NCBI RefSeq assembly: GCF_901000735.1
Contig: NC_081542.1
Coordinates: forward strand, 45,548,238 to 45,612,237
Direction of reading: 5' to 3'
Source of the DNA: Corylus avellana
Lineage: Eukaryota > Streptophyta > Magnoliopsida > Fagales > Betulaceae
Length of the DNA stretch: 64,000 nt
Shown here: positions 36,911 through 51,709 of the stretch, piece by piece
How positions within the stretch are numbered: position 1 is the first letter of the stretch
How the letters are laid out: each line of letters begins with the position of its first letter
Notes under the pieces: generated by a model
Told to the model about the DNA's origin: nothing
The model's database searches: none
The model's input: only the letters and a program-made list of their open reading frames with translations
Program-made: the position numbers and the translations under genes

Positions 36911-39796
36911 AAGGGTCGCTGAGCGGATGAACAGGACTCTCTTAGGGAGAGCACGTTGCTTACTTTCAAATGCCAGGTTGTCTAGAGATTTTTGGGCCGA
37001 GGCGATCAATACTGCTTGCTATTTGGTCAACTGTTCTTCATCATCAGCCATTGATTGTAAAACTCCTTATGAGGTATGGTTTGGTACTCCTGCTGATTAT
37101 TCATTTTTAAAAACTTTTGGTTATCCTACTTATTGTCATGTGAATGATGGTAAGCTTGAGCCTAGGTCAAAGAAATGTATATTTCTAGGCTATGTGGATG
37201 GGGTGAAGGGATATAGATTGTAGTGTTCTGATCCTAAATCACCTAAGTTTATAGTCAGTAGAGATGTTGTATTTGATGAATCTGCCATGCTTCAACCGAG
37301 AAAGGAGTTTATTGTTTCTGCAGGAAAGAAGCAGGGTTCTAGCAAGGAGGTGGAGCTTCAGGTGGAGGCTTCACAGAGGGTACGAGATAACAATCAAGAT
37401 CAGCCTGTTACAGATATTTATGATTCTAGTTCTGATGATGATGATCCATAAGAAGAGCAAGCGACCATTATTGCAGCTGGTAGACAGAGGAGGCAGATTA
37501 GGCCACCTCAGAGATATGGCTATGCAGATTTGGTAGCATATGCACTTACTGTGGTAGAGGACACTGTAGTCCAGGAGCCTTCCACTTACTCAGAAGCTGT
37601 CACAAGTAGTGAGTCTACTCAATGGGTTATTGCCATGAATGAGGAGATTGAGTCTCTTCATAAGAACCAAACATAGGAATTGGTGAAATTGCCTAAAGGC
37701 GCTAAAACTGTTGGTTGCAAATGGATCTTCAAGAAAAATGAAGGAATCCCAGGTATTGAAAATGCAAGGTTTAAGGCACGTTTGGTAGCAAAGGGCTATA
37801 GTCAGAGAGAAGGTATGGACTTCAATGAAGTTTTCTCTCCTGTTGTGAGACATAGTTCTATTCGTGTTTTGCTTGCCATGGTTGCTCTAAATGATTTGGA
37901 ACTTGAGCAACTTGATGTGAAAACTGCATTTCTGCATAGTGAGCTTGAGGAAACCATTTACATGCATCAGCTAGAAGGGTTCATTGCTGAAGGTAAGGAA
38001 GATCATGTTTATCAGTTGAGGAGGTCGTTGTATGGTTTAAAACAATCTCCATGACAGTGGTACAAGCGCTTTGATAGCTTTATGATCGGACATGGTTACA
38101 CAAGAAGTAGCTATGATAGTTGTGTGTATTACAGGAAATTGTATGATGGTTCTTTTGTTTATTTGTTACTCTATATGGATGACATGCTTATTGCAGCTAA
38201 AAGCATTTGGAGATTAAGAGATTGAAATCTATGTTGAGTGATGAGTTTGAAATGAAGGAATTTAGTGCTGCGAAGAAAATCCTTGGTATATAGATTCATA
38301 AGGATAGAAAAGCGGGAAAGTTGTACTTGTCACAGAAAAAGTACATTGAGAAAGTACTTGAACGCTTTGGTGTGCATAATTCTAAACTAGTGAGTACTCC
38401 ACTTGCAGCTCATTTTAGACTTTCAGCAGCATCAGCGCCACAGAGTGAGGAGGAGGAGCAGTTCATGTCGTGTGTTCCTTACTCCAATGCAGTTGGAAGC
38501 ATCATGTATGCTATGGTGTACACTCGTCTGGATATTTCACAGGCAGTCAGTATTGTTAGTTGCTACATGGAAAATTCGGGCAAGGTTCACTGGCAGGCAG
38601 TGAAATGGATACTCCATTATTTACGGGGCACTACAGATGTTGGTTTAGTCTATGATAGAGGCAGTGGTATCAGTTCTAGTGTCACTGGTTATGTTGATTC
38701 AGATTATGCTGGTGATTTGGATTAAAGAAGATCTCTGACAGGTTTTGTTTTCACTCTCTCGGGGTGTGCCATTAGTTGGAAAGAGACTTTACAGTCGACG
38801 GCTGCTTTGTCCACTATGGAGGCAAAGTATATGGCAGTAGTAGAGGCAGTGATAGAAGCAATTTGGCTTAGAGGTTTGGTTAGTGATCTGGGTTTGCAAC
38901 AGGATGAGACTATTGTATTTTGTGATAGCCAGAGCGCAATACATTTGACCAAAAATCAAATGTATCATAAGAGGGCCAAACACATTGATGTTAGATATCA
39001 TTTTCTTCAAGAGGTCGTGACACAAGGTGATATCATAGTGAAGAAAATTGCTACAGCGGAAAATTAAACAGACAAGTTGACTAAGCCACTTCCAATCCTC
39101 AAGTTCAAGCATTGCTTGGGCTTGATTGGTGTTTGTTGTTTGTAATTACCCCTTAGGAGTGTTGAAGGAGACGTCTTGAGGAGATTTGAGTTGAAGACTT
39201 GATGAAATTCAAGTCAAGGTGGAGATTTGTCAGAATTAGGTGACTTGTTTTCACAAGTCTTACCATAGACCCCAACCTTTTATGTTTTCATTTATTTCTC
39301 ACTTGCCTATATGTCTCTCATTCATTAAGCTTCTTGAAGAAGCTTTGACAAAAAGCCTTTATTATTGAAGGCATTCGGTCATTGGGAAAGGAGAGGCAGC
39401 AACTTTAGATGAGAAAAGGAGAAAGAAAAAGAAGCTGAGGTTGCTGAGAGTGAGAGACTTGTATTGCAGAGAGAAGAAGAAGATACACCATTTTTCTTCA
39501 ATTTGATCTCACATTTGAAATGCTGAAAAGCTTAGAGAATTTTAGAGAATATTTTCTCTTTTGTATTTAATACTCTTTTGAGTGAGATTGGGGTGCATTG
39601 GGGCATTTGGGTTTGAGTGGTTTTGTTTGTACTCCACTCTTTTGTTAGTGAATTTCTCCTGAATCGTCTCTACCAAGGGATGTAGGCTTATTAAGCCGAA
39701 CCACTCAAATCTTGGTGTCTTGTGTGGTTGTGTTATTTTTCTATTATGTACTTTTCTACTTCTTTAGTGATATTGGAATTTGCATTTGTCATAACA
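36911..39796 (+). mobile_element. 5'-truncated copia element in S-RLK D
   Basis: Flanked by 'cagac' on both sides (36906-36910, 39797-39801). It begins abruptly at the integrase sequence corresponding to position 13506 of element A' and continues with nearly identical sequence through RT (YMDDM at about 38174-38188), RNase H and a complete 3' LTR (39228-39796). The 5' LTR, gag, protease and half of integrase are missing. The in-frame stops match those of A'. Confidence 0.92.
39228..39796 (+). repeat. 3' LTR of the copia element in D (569 bp)
   Basis: TGTCAGAATT...TTTGTCATAACA. It follows the polypurine tract 'aaggtggagatt'. Confidence 0.92.
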
Positions 39797-40086
39797 CAGA
39801 CAACATTGTGGCATTAACAGACCCAATCATACATGAACCTCGCTTTGAAATGGAAATTTTGAGATGCATACATGTTGGGCTGCTGTGTGTGCAAGAATTT
39901 GCTAATGATAGGCCAACGATATCTATTGTTATTTCCATGCTTAAAAGTGAGATTATTGATTTGCCTCTTCCAAAGCAACCTGCATTTACTGAAAGGCAGA
40001 ATGCCCCAGATGCAAGGTCCTCTCAGCACAACCCAAGTAAATCCTCTGTTAACAATGTTACAGTTACAATGGTTCAAGGCCGGTAG

Positions 40087-41824
40087 CTAGAATCTGTTAG
40101 TCTTTGGAGGGTTATCCATCATTTCCTTTGCTTTGTGATCTTGTTTTCCCTGTTCCAATAGTTAAAGGGGTTACCGTCATCGACTTTGTTGGGCTTCCAC
40201 CATCGTTCACCTTGCTACGCAGTCAAAGATTGAGGAAAGCTACAATGGACAATCTTTTTTTTTTTTTTTTTGGATTTGGTATGATTTATGTCTGGGAAAG
40301 TCACTTTCCTTGAAAACTTCTTAACCCATATTGTAAGATTTGAAAAAAAGAAAACTTCTTACCCATATTGTAAGATTTGAAAAAAGAAAAGTGCCTTAAA
40401 CTCTACGATTTGAAAAAACCTACAAAATGCCAAAATCAAACGCACCCTTAAGCTAACAAGTCATTCATAAACATATGCGGATATGTTTATATCCACATAT
40501 CTCAAGTTGTAGTCTAAAAGGACATCTTTGAATGATAGAAAGTCTAAGCATTAGACTCTTGATAGAAATATCAGGAGTAAATTAATATACATATTAGGAC
40601 ACCACTTCTAGCCCAAAAACTTAAGCTAATGGGCTTGTGTCTACTTAAGTATATTAACCATTTTTATTTGTTATACTTTCTTAATGTGGGACACAAACTT
40701 CACAAGTGCATGCACAGCAAATCTCCCCTCACTTGTGAGTCTCTTTTACATTGACCAAACTCCCCCACACACAAGAGTGTCACGCATACTCCAAGAGAGC
40801 GTCAAACCAAGACACTCATATCAGCAGCAGAAGCTAATCATGGGCTATAATACCAATTGTTAGGGAGAGAAATACCATGAAGAGTCAAACAAGAGTAAAT
40901 TAATATACATATTAGGACACCACTTCTAGCCCAAAAGCTTTAGCTAATGGGCTTGGGTTTATTTAGGTATATTAACCATTTTTATTTGTTATACTTTCTC
41001 AATGTAGGACACAACCCTTATAAGTACATGGACAACAAAATCAATAGAATACAAAAAGGTGTTTAAATTTAGATATGCTCTTGGTCAAGGAGCTGCAATG
41101 TCTTCGCCATTGATATTGAAGAGGCTTTGCATCATGCAGTATCAAGAAGCACCAAATACAAAGGAGAAGTTAAGCAAGATTCCTTGAGAAGGAGGCAACA
41201 GGTAACTCTGAGGTTAATAAGGGACACATCTCTAGTTTTAAAACCATCACATACACTTTTTTTACATGGTTGTAGCAATTCTTTAGTTTTAAGAGCTTCT
41301 TAGGGTTCTTGTGGCATGATACTGGAATAACTTGTATTGTTGCAGTAGGTGAAGTATCTTCTTAAAGTGCATGAAAAGTGGGAACAGAGGCAGATGTTAA
41401 AATCTCAAAAAAAAAAAAAAAAAAAACTTCTCATTTTTGTATTTTCTCTTCTTTGCTTAATATCCGCCCTATTGACATCCTGTTCACTTCATTTGCCATC
41501 TGCATCTACTTGAACCTTAGCCTCTTCTCTTAGATTGCAAATATCTGCCCCTTTTAGTAAATGTCAATAATTTGAAACTGTTCTTGTTTCTATAAATCTT
41601 ATTTCTTACTTCATTTTATTGTTGTCTTGGTTTTTGTTTATTTGTTAGGAAGTCATGAGCCATAATTTGAGCCTTTTGTTTTTTTAGTTGAAAGTGGATA
41701 TTTGTAAGAGATTCCTAGAAGGCCTGAGTCAGACTATAAGATATCCCTATTCTTTCTTCTTCTTCTTAATCCTGCTTCCTGGAATTCAAAATCTGCATTC
41801 TCACAAACGAGCAGCTTTGAAACA
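40087..41824 (+). other. spacer D-E and 5' flank of E (inner end of right repeat arm)
   Basis: No gene is seen. A short direct duplication ('cccatattgtaagatttgaaa') lies at 40325-40385. From 40508 the sequence is the inverted copy of 27518-28819. It includes the TRIM-like element at about 40573-41037 (minus orientation, primer site near 40848-40860). Confidence 0.7.
40573..41037 (-). mobile_element. TRIM-like element, inverted-arm counterpart of 28297-28760
   Basis: It has the same two direct repeats, tRNA-Met-like primer site and purine tract as the R1-side element, in opposite orientation. One repeat ends at 41037 (GGACAACA) and the other is truncated near 40573. Confidence 0.7.
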
Positions 41825-44375
41825 ATGGGACTTGTTCGAAACACCAACTTGTCTGCTCTTCTTGTCTTGCTATCTTGCTTTTGTTTACAGTTTGGCTCTG
41901 CAACAGACACCATCACAGCAGCTAAATTCATCAACGACTCTGAAACCATCATCTCCAATAGCGGTGACTTCAAACTGGGATTTTTCAGCCCTCCAAATTC
42001 TACCGATCGGTATGTTGGGATATGGTATGCTGAAATTTCTGTGTTCACTGTCGTATGGGTTGCTAACAGAAACAATCCCCTCAAGAATTCCTCTGGAATT
42101 CTTACCATATCCGAAGTTGGGAATCTGGTAGTGTTAGATGGGCAACAGAAGGTTCTCTGGTCATCAAATTTAACAAATTCTGTTGTCAATTCGAGTGCCC
42201 AGCTTTTAGATTCTGGAAACCTTGTCTTGCAAGGAAACACTACAGGGACATTCTTATGGGAGAGTTTCCAGCATCCTTCTGATACATTCATGGAAAATAT
42301 GAAAATTAGTACGGATGTTAGAACGGGTAAGAAAGTGCAGCTGACATCATGGAAAAGTCCTTCTGATCCATCCATTGGAAACTTCTCTGCCGGTATTGAG
42401 GTTCGAAATATTCCTGAATTTTTCATCTGGAACGACAGTAACACATATTGGCGGAGTGGTCCATGGAACGGCCAGATCTTTATTGGAGTACCGGACATGG
42501 TTTCTGTATATCTTGATGGATTTAATCTTGTACCTGATAATGATGGAACATTCTATTTATCTTTTTCCTTTTCAAACGAGTCTTTCCCAACAAAATTTGT
42601 CTTGAATGCTCAAGGAAATCTACAGCAAACATATTTTGACACTGGAGATGATCATTGGGGGATCGGGTGGTCAGCTTTGAATTCTGACTGCGATGTTTAT
42701 GGCAAGTGTGGGGCATTTGGAAGCTGTAATTCACAGAATTCACCAATTTGCAGCTGTATACCGGGGTTTGAGCCAAAGAACAGAGAAGAATGGAACAGAG
42801 GAAATTGGACTAGTGGATGTGTGAGGAGGAGACCCTTGCAGTGTGAGAGGGTGAACAATGGCAGTGATGGGGGCAAAAAAGATGGATTTTTGAAACTGAC
42901 GATGATGAAAGTGCCAGACTTGGCAGATTGGTCATCTGCTCGTGAAGAAAATTGTAGAAACCAATGCTTGGAGAATTGTTCTTGTATTGCTTACGCATTT
43001 GATGCTGGCACTGGTTGTATGCCATGGACAAGAAGCTTAATTGACCTACAGAAATTCTCGAGTGGCGGAATTGATCTTTATGTTCGTGTGGCCTATTCAG
43101 AACTTGGTGAGTTGTTTTGGTTTTCTGTCAAAGTTTATCTAATGCTTCAAATCAACCACTGATGGTGCAGTTGTTTGGCTAATTTATGTTTCAAAATTGA
43201 TAAAATTGTATTTCAACCCTACGACCATCACTCCCCAACTTCCCAAGCTAAGGAAGTCATTGTAAAAGATAAATCTGTTTTACCAAAAAAAAAGTACATA
43301 TTCTCTAGCCTATTTTGGATGAATGAGTTTGATGTTTTCTTTGATTTACAGATAAAGAGGAAAATGTGAAAGTAATCGTGACAGTCACAGTCACAGATCA
43401 TAGGAGTAATATTTACTGGCATATGCACTTACATATTGTGGCGTTGGATGGCTAAACAAAAAGGTAATATGCACATTCCTCTTTATAGCAGGAAGGAGCC
43501 TCCAGTTCCTCTCTATATCTTCCTTTCTCTCCTCTTTCATTACTACTTACCACCAAAAAAAAAAAAAGATGATATGCATATTCCTATTAGCTCAGTGGAC
43601 TAAGAAAAGTTACAACATTTCTACATAGAGATTACTAACTACTATTGTATAAATACCCAGCAAGGAAGAAGAAAACCAAGGAGATGTTACTGTTGAACAT
43701 AAGGGAAGCATATCCAAAATTTCCTGGTGAAGACAAGCATGGAGACAGATTGAACCAAGTTAAACTCCAAGATCTACCGTTATTCAATCTTCAAGAGCTG
43801 GCAAGTGCAACAAACAACTTCCATCTATCAAATAAGCTAGGGCAGGGTGGATTTGGTCCCGTATACAAGGTAGTGGTTGTTCTTGTAGAGGGTTATTTAC
43901 TAACAATTTGAATATATAGTCACTTGGTTGGGTAATGGTTGTTCTTGTAGAGGGTTATTGACTAACAATTTGAATATATAGTCACTTGGTTGTTGTTTGT
44001 TTATAGGGAAAACTGTTGGATGGACAGGAAATTGCAGTAAAAAGACTTTCAAAAGCCTCTGGACAAGGGCTAGAAGAATTTATGAATGAGGTGGTGGTGA
44101 TCTCTAAACTCCAACACCGGAATCTTGTTAGACTCCTTGGCTGCTGTGTTGATGGGGAAGAACAGATGTTGGTCTATGAATACATGCCAAACAAAAGTTT
44201 GGATGCATTTCTCTTTGGTTAGTTCATGCTTATGGCTTTATTAGTATCTTCCAATATTACAATCTAAAATGATCTACATCACGAGACAAACGGGAATGAT
44301 ATTCTTGGTTTTGGTATTTTAGTCTCTAAGATCATACTATGTCTATGTGACTTCACCAAATTTATTTCTATTACA

Positions 44376-45246
<871 letters not shown>

Positions 45247-45537
45247 TAGTAAGTACCTATGTTTTACCAAATTCATTACGATACAAATCATAATATTTGA
45301 GATAACTAGATTTGTATGTGTCTTATTGTTAAAATTCAGTGGCTACATGTCCCCTGAATATGCAATGCAAGGGCGCTTTTCAGAGAAATCAGATGTCTTC
45401 AGCTTTGGAGTGTTGTTATTGGAGATAGTAAGTGGGAGAAGAAACAATAGCTTTTATGATGATGACCATGCCATGCACCTTCTAGGATTTGTAAGTCTCC
45501 CTCTATCTCATTGCCGCATTTTTTCTTTTTTCTTTTT

Positions 45538-46085
45538 GGGTTAAGTACTTTTTTAGTACTTCGGTTTGCAATTTTTTTATTTTTTTCTCTCTAAGTTTCC
45601 AAAACGGTCAAATCTGGTACCTCACCTTTGGGAAAATATAAAATCAATACCTCGTTAGTTTCCGTCAGTCACAATTAACGGCATTCCACGTCATTGCCAT
45701 GTAAATGAGCTGTCAGACCGACATCTGACCCTAGTTCCACGTTACCACATGTAATCGGCCACATCATCTAACCGGATTCCTCGTTCTTCTTCAAACCCGA
45801 GCTCGATTCGGATGTTGATAATGTGGCCAGGGTTTAGGAGGAATCCGGTTAGATGATGTGGCCAGTTAAATGTGCCAACGAGGAACCAGGGACAGACGTC
45901 AGCCTTACAGCTTATTTACATGGCGATGACGTAAAATTTCGTTAATTGGAACTGACGAAAATTAACGAGGTATTAATTTTGTATTTTCCCATAAGTGAGG
46001 TGCGAGATTTGACTGATTTGGAAACCTAAGAGGAAAAAATAAAAATCAAAAAGTGCGAACGGAGATACAAAAAAAGTACTTAACC
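45538..46085. mobile_element. foldback element in E intron 6
   Basis: GGGTTAAGTACTTTTTTAGT at the left and AAAAAAAGTACTTAACC at the right, with long inverted halves. It is homologous to 23243-23812 in R1, so it was inserted before the block was duplicated. Confidence 0.8.
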
Positions 46086-46475
46086 TTTTTTTTTTTAGAA
46101 CTTTCATTACTTGTTTCTTATGAGTTTTAGTATTGACGCGCGCAAAGAATTTGAATCCTGTTTTCATGTTTCCAGGCATGGCAAATGTGGAATGCAAACA
46201 ACATTGTGGCATTAACAGACCTGATGATACGTGAACCCTGCTTTGAAATGGAAATTTTGAGATGCATACACGTCGGGCTGCTGTGTGTGCAAGAAGTTGC
46301 TAAAGATAGGCCAACTGTCTCCACTGTTATTTCCATGCTTAAAAGTGAGACTCTTGATCTGCCTCTTCCAAAGCAACCTGCATTCACGGAAAGGCAAATT
46401 GCCCCAGATGCTCAACAGAACCCAAGTAAATGCTCTGTTAACAATGTTACTGTTACAATGGTTCAAGGCCGATAG

Positions 46476-49400
46476 CTAGTATGTTAGTTTGATTTTGGAC
46501 TTGTTAATTATATGATTTACGTAGTAGGAACAGTTTTATCATAAATTGCTCTGCGGCAATTTTTTTCTTACAATTCTAATTCAAATCATTCAAGAATCAT
46601 AAAAAGCTTACCCCTTGAGTTCTCTTGAAGCTTTTACTTCTCCACAAGCCCCTCTCTCCTTCCTTAGCTTTCTCTATCTTCCTTTCTCAAGTCTCTCTCC
46701 CAAACTCCTTCTCAAAACTCTCTTGTGTCGCTCTCTGTTTTCTCCACGGCCTTTCGAAGACATTGAAGAGAACAAAACAATCCAGTTGAGCAATATTCAA
46801 GATGACCAGTGGGGTTCATGAGATTCCCTTATGGGATCCATTCCAAGCAGACAGGGCAAATACAGGGCATTACAGCGGTCCAACGTAGCTCCCTCTGAGG
46901 TGACTTTAACATCTGTTTTTCTAGGTTGTTAATTCTGCAAGCAGTTGAGGCCTGTTTTGTTTCACGTGGAGAATTCAACGACTTCTTTATGAACTCTGTC
47001 AAGTTCTCAGTTAGGAAACTAGAAAACAAGGAAGGAAGAAGAGGACTGAAAACAGAGTAGTTTGGAGAATGAAATGATTCTCTGATATTATTGAATAATA
47101 TGAGATTACAGATATATATACACATGTAATAATACGTGGATCAAAGACAATCAACAAGTTTAACTAACTGCCAACTCATCTTAACTAACTCAGCTAACTT
47201 CAACTAATCCAACTGTCAACAACTCAAAAGAACAAGTGGAGTGGAGGGGGATCTCCACCCCATTGAAGAGGTGGTGGGGCCCCACCCGCCACCTCTGCTT
47301 TTATTTTTATTTTGTTAAACATAATTAAAATTTTTTACAAACTAGTTTGTGTTTATTACGCGACTGTAGGTGACTTAACAACTTGGTAATGTGGAAAAAA
47401 CTAATAGAATGAATGATTTTTTAAAGTAATTAAATCATAGGAAATGATTTTATATATATATATAATAAAAAAGTAATAAAAAAGCTTATGGAGTAATTTT
47501 TAAGAAAGTTAAAAAAACAAGGACATTTTGTTATTTTCCCTACAATTTTTATCATATTCCCCGTCAAACTATCAATTATTTATGCATGTAATATTGTATA
47601 TTACCTAAATCTTACCTAAATCTTACCATAATAGACAAGTTCAATTCCTTTTAGCACAATATGGTAAATGACATTATAGCCTTGGTTATAACTTTTGGGG
47701 GAAACTACATTTAATTTTTGCAATGTCTTTTCCAATGTTTGCATTTTTGTAATGTCTACATATGCTCAATAATCGGACTGTGGAAGAGGAAGAAATGGTA
47801 AAGATGTTTTTAGCAGTCTTGTACTTTTTAAAGATATGCAATCAAAGATAGAGTTTACATGGGTGAGCCATGTACTTGGAAACTCTTTTCTTTATTCCTT
47901 CCTTTGTGTTTGGCGGCAAGTATCACCCTTCTACATCACATGGCTAAAAGATGATCCTACAATTTAACTTGATATCGTATAAAGATTACATTGATGACAA
48001 GAAAAACGTGAGATTCAGATTCCGCCACAAGCCTTTAAACTTCCAAATCTTAATCAATATGATTTGTGATTCAAATGTACTATAGATCTGAATATTTATT
48101 CCTTATCTATATATTAATGGAGAGACATTACAAAATAGATAATAGCAAAAGGACAAATATACTTAACCCAAACTTTTGTCTACACTATGCTCATTAATCG
48201 GACCGTGGGAAGAACCAGTGGTAAAGATCTTTTAAGAATATGATAACTTAAGATAAAGTTCACATAAGTGGGCTATTTACTTGAGGACTTTCTCTTTATT
48301 CCTTCCCATTTAAGTATTACCATTTCTATATCACATGGCTAAAGCGGATTCTACACTTTAACTTTTGTTGAATATATATGTATGAGTGTAAAAAGGATAG
48401 AGTACTATATATATACGTAGGAGAAATGTAAGAAGTATGAGTAGTTAATATAGCATGGTTGGGTCCAAACCCATAAGCTTAAACTTTTGGGTTGAGTGGT
48501 GTATAACATGCTATATTATACACTCATTAAAAGATTCCCCAAGTATCAATACCGTATAAAGGTCACCTTGACTACAAGATGCATATGAGAATCCAATTTG
48601 GCCTTAAGCCTTTACACTTCAAATCATAATCCATATCACTTGTGATTCAAATGTGTTGAGCTTAGAAATCCCGTGATTCCTTTCGTGGATAATGGCATGA
48701 TCCATTGTAAAGCTAGAGGAACAATTTCCTTGTACGCCAATATCTTTTTGGTAATTAACAAGTGCTCCATTTGCTTCTAGAACAATTATCGAGCTAGATA
48801 GGAAATAGAGACAACTTTGGGACCCAATATAGCTCATATTGTCGGTGCACTACTCGTGAGCCTATATAAGGGTGACTGAGCGAGTTGAGATATATACATG
48901 CAACTTTCTCAAACTTCAAATTAAATGTTGAACGACAATTAAAACTTGAGATTCAAAATTCACTTCCCTATCTATTCTTTGCATTTGTTTTCTCACCAAC
49001 CCGCAACAGGTATGTGGTTTTTCCTTTTTTTAGGTTCTATAAGAGCTACCATGCACCTGCCATCAATGTATTTATGCAATCCTTGTGTATGTGTTTATAG
49101 TTTGTCCATAAAGTTCGTCTTCACCATTGTCATTTTTATTCAAAATTATTTAGTCTTTGTGTGGATACAATTATTCTAATAGAAAAGCAATTTCCAAACT
49201 TTGATTTACACATATTAATTGATCTGCTATATTAACAAATTATTAGTGACGTGCGAATCTTGATACGTCACTAATTAATGATGTGTCACTGTTCACACGT
49301 CACTAATTAATGACATGTGGATATTAACACGTAACTGAATTTTTTTTTTTAAAATTTTAGTAGTGACGTTTTACTCCTTGACACGTCACTATTTGGTGAC

Positions 49401-49576
49401 GTTTTGAAAACCAAGGTACTGTAGACATGTTACTAAATCCTGAATTTTTTTGTAGTGAACTCTAGTTAATTACCAACTATTATATTGAGTGTATTTATGT
49501 TCAAGTGTCATAAATTGTCGTTCAAAATAGCAGAATATAAATCTATACACTTAAAAACTAACACTTAAGACTTGTG
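46476..49576 (+). other. spacer between S-RLK E and DUF4220 C
   Basis: No gene is seen. It is collinear with the inverted spacer at 20335-22852 and, from 47955, with 1120-2736. It carries about 270 extra bases at 47155-47427 (TAACTAACT-rich, then a GGGGCCCCACCCGCC stretch) that are absent from the B arm. A MITE-like block lies at 49245-49465. The TATA-like CTATATAAGGG near 48862-48872 is shared with copy A. Confidence 0.7.
49245..49465. mobile_element. MITE-like block, copy C
   Basis: Same GTGACGTG/CACGTCAC-rich block and 'ttttttgtagtg' end as at 2405-2630. Absent from copy B. Confidence 0.45.
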
Positions 49577-51709
49577 ATGTTGAACAAGGTGAAAGAAAGG
49601 AGAAAGAAAATTAAGCAATCAAAGGAAGGATATGTTTAGCCACATCTTTACCGTAGTGAATGAGAAATTTGACGAATGGAACATCCAGTTTTTTGTTCTA
49701 TCGAGTCTCCTACTACAGGCCATTCTAATTCTGGTTTGCACCATTCAGAAAGAGAACAGAAAGTTGGAAGGTACTATTGTTGATCTGGTCAACCTATATA
49801 CTGGCCATTTGGACCAGTAACTTTACAGTGGGACTTATTTCCAATGGTAAAAAAATTCCAAAACCTCATGATTGCTCTGGCATTCTGGCGTTTTGGGCTC
49901 CCTTTCTTCTGTTACACCTTGGTGGTCCAGATACCATAACTGCTGTTTCTTTGGAGGATAATGCCCTCTGGCTAAGGCAGCTGGTTGGGCTCCTAGCCCA
50001 GTCCGTTCTCTTCGTCCAATCCTTCAGCCGATAGGCCCAATACCAACCCAGAAACAAGTTATGGCTCCCTACTTTCCTTCTGTTTCTCGCTGGAACCATC
50101 AAGTATGGTGAGCGAACACGTGCTTTATATCGGGCAAACCTGAAAAACTTCCGGAAATCAAATCTAACAGCACCGGACCCAGGGCCTAACTATGCAAAGC
50201 TCATGGAGGAATACGCTTCGAAGAGAGAGGCCAGCCTCCCAACTCAAATAGAGTTGATACGAGAACCTAATCAAGAATCCAAGACTTCACGTTACCCAGT
50301 CGAAGAAGGCAGGCGGGGTGATCTTGCGGCGGTGAAGCATGCTTATCACTTCTTCAAAATCTTCCAGGGTCTCGTTGTGGATATCATCTTTAGTTTCTTT
50401 AGTTTCCGGGAGCGCGAAGAGAGCCGGCTATTTTTCCAGAACAGAGACTCAGAGGATGCCTTTCAAGTGCTAGCTATTGAATTCAACTTCTTCTACGAAC
50501 TTCTCTACACCAAAGTTATTGTACTGCATTTGAAGTTTGGATACTTTGTTCGATTTACATCGTGGTGTGCTCTTGTGGCAGCCATTTTAACCTTCTATTC
50601 AATAGATAAGAATGATTTTCGCAAGATTGACGTTGGAATTACATATACCTTGCTCTTTGGTGCCATATTCTTGGATACAATTGCTCTGTTTATGATGGCT
50701 TTCTCTGATTGGGTTGCCGCTGCCATCCAGTTGTCATCCAGCCAAAATAAGTACATAGTAGCTGTAAAGAAATGGTTCCTCCTAAAAGCTGTAAAGAAAT
50801 GGTTCCTCTTTCTCCTCCGAAACTATCTCAAGCTCAAGAGGATAAACTGGCCGCAGACAGCAGATACAAGTCGCTATATATGGACGGGCTGGACAAATCC
50901 TATTCCAGAGGTGGTCTGAATCTCTACGTCAATACAACTTGATACATTATTATTTGAAAGAACGTCGTCGAAAGATTAATGATTTTGTCCGTAAATTGAT
51001 TGATTTCTTTGAGCGATGGGACCCTGAGGATTTCTTTAAGAATATGTATGAAAAGAGGACGTATGTGTCCAAGACACGATTTACAAAACTGCTATGGGAT
51101 TTCATCTTTAACGTGCTGAAAAAAAAAAATTCTTATTTTCTAGAAGATCCCGAGTCTGACATTACGAAGAGGATATATTCAACTCGAGGAGAATGGGTTC
51201 TCCAGAATGCTGATCTTCTTGAGAGTAGCAAGTTGAAGTTGATGCATTATAGAGTCGACGTAAAATTTGATCAGAGCCTTATATTATGGCATGTTGCTAC
51301 AGAACTCTGCTTCCAGAAGGAGAAGGAGGAGATTCATGAAGACAGTAGTAGTGATCATCGTCAATTTTGTATAGAAATGTCTGATTATATGTTATATCTT
51401 CTAGTTATGCAGCCCACAATGATGTCTGCTGAAGCACGTATTAGCGAAATAAGATTCCGCGATACCTGTGCCGAGGCCACACACTTCTTTCATAGAAAGC
51501 TCGACGACCATGGATAAGAGCAATTTTATCAAGAGCATAAAGAGGCATGTGCTAGAATCCTTGAAGGAAATACTGAAGTGGAACCTGTTGCTGTGAGGGG
51601 AGACAAAAGCAAATCTGTGTTGTTTGATGCATGTATTCTCGCAAAAGAGCTACTAAAGTTGCAGGAGGAGCAAAGATGGGGTGTAATCAGTGAAGTGTGG
51701 GTGGAAATG

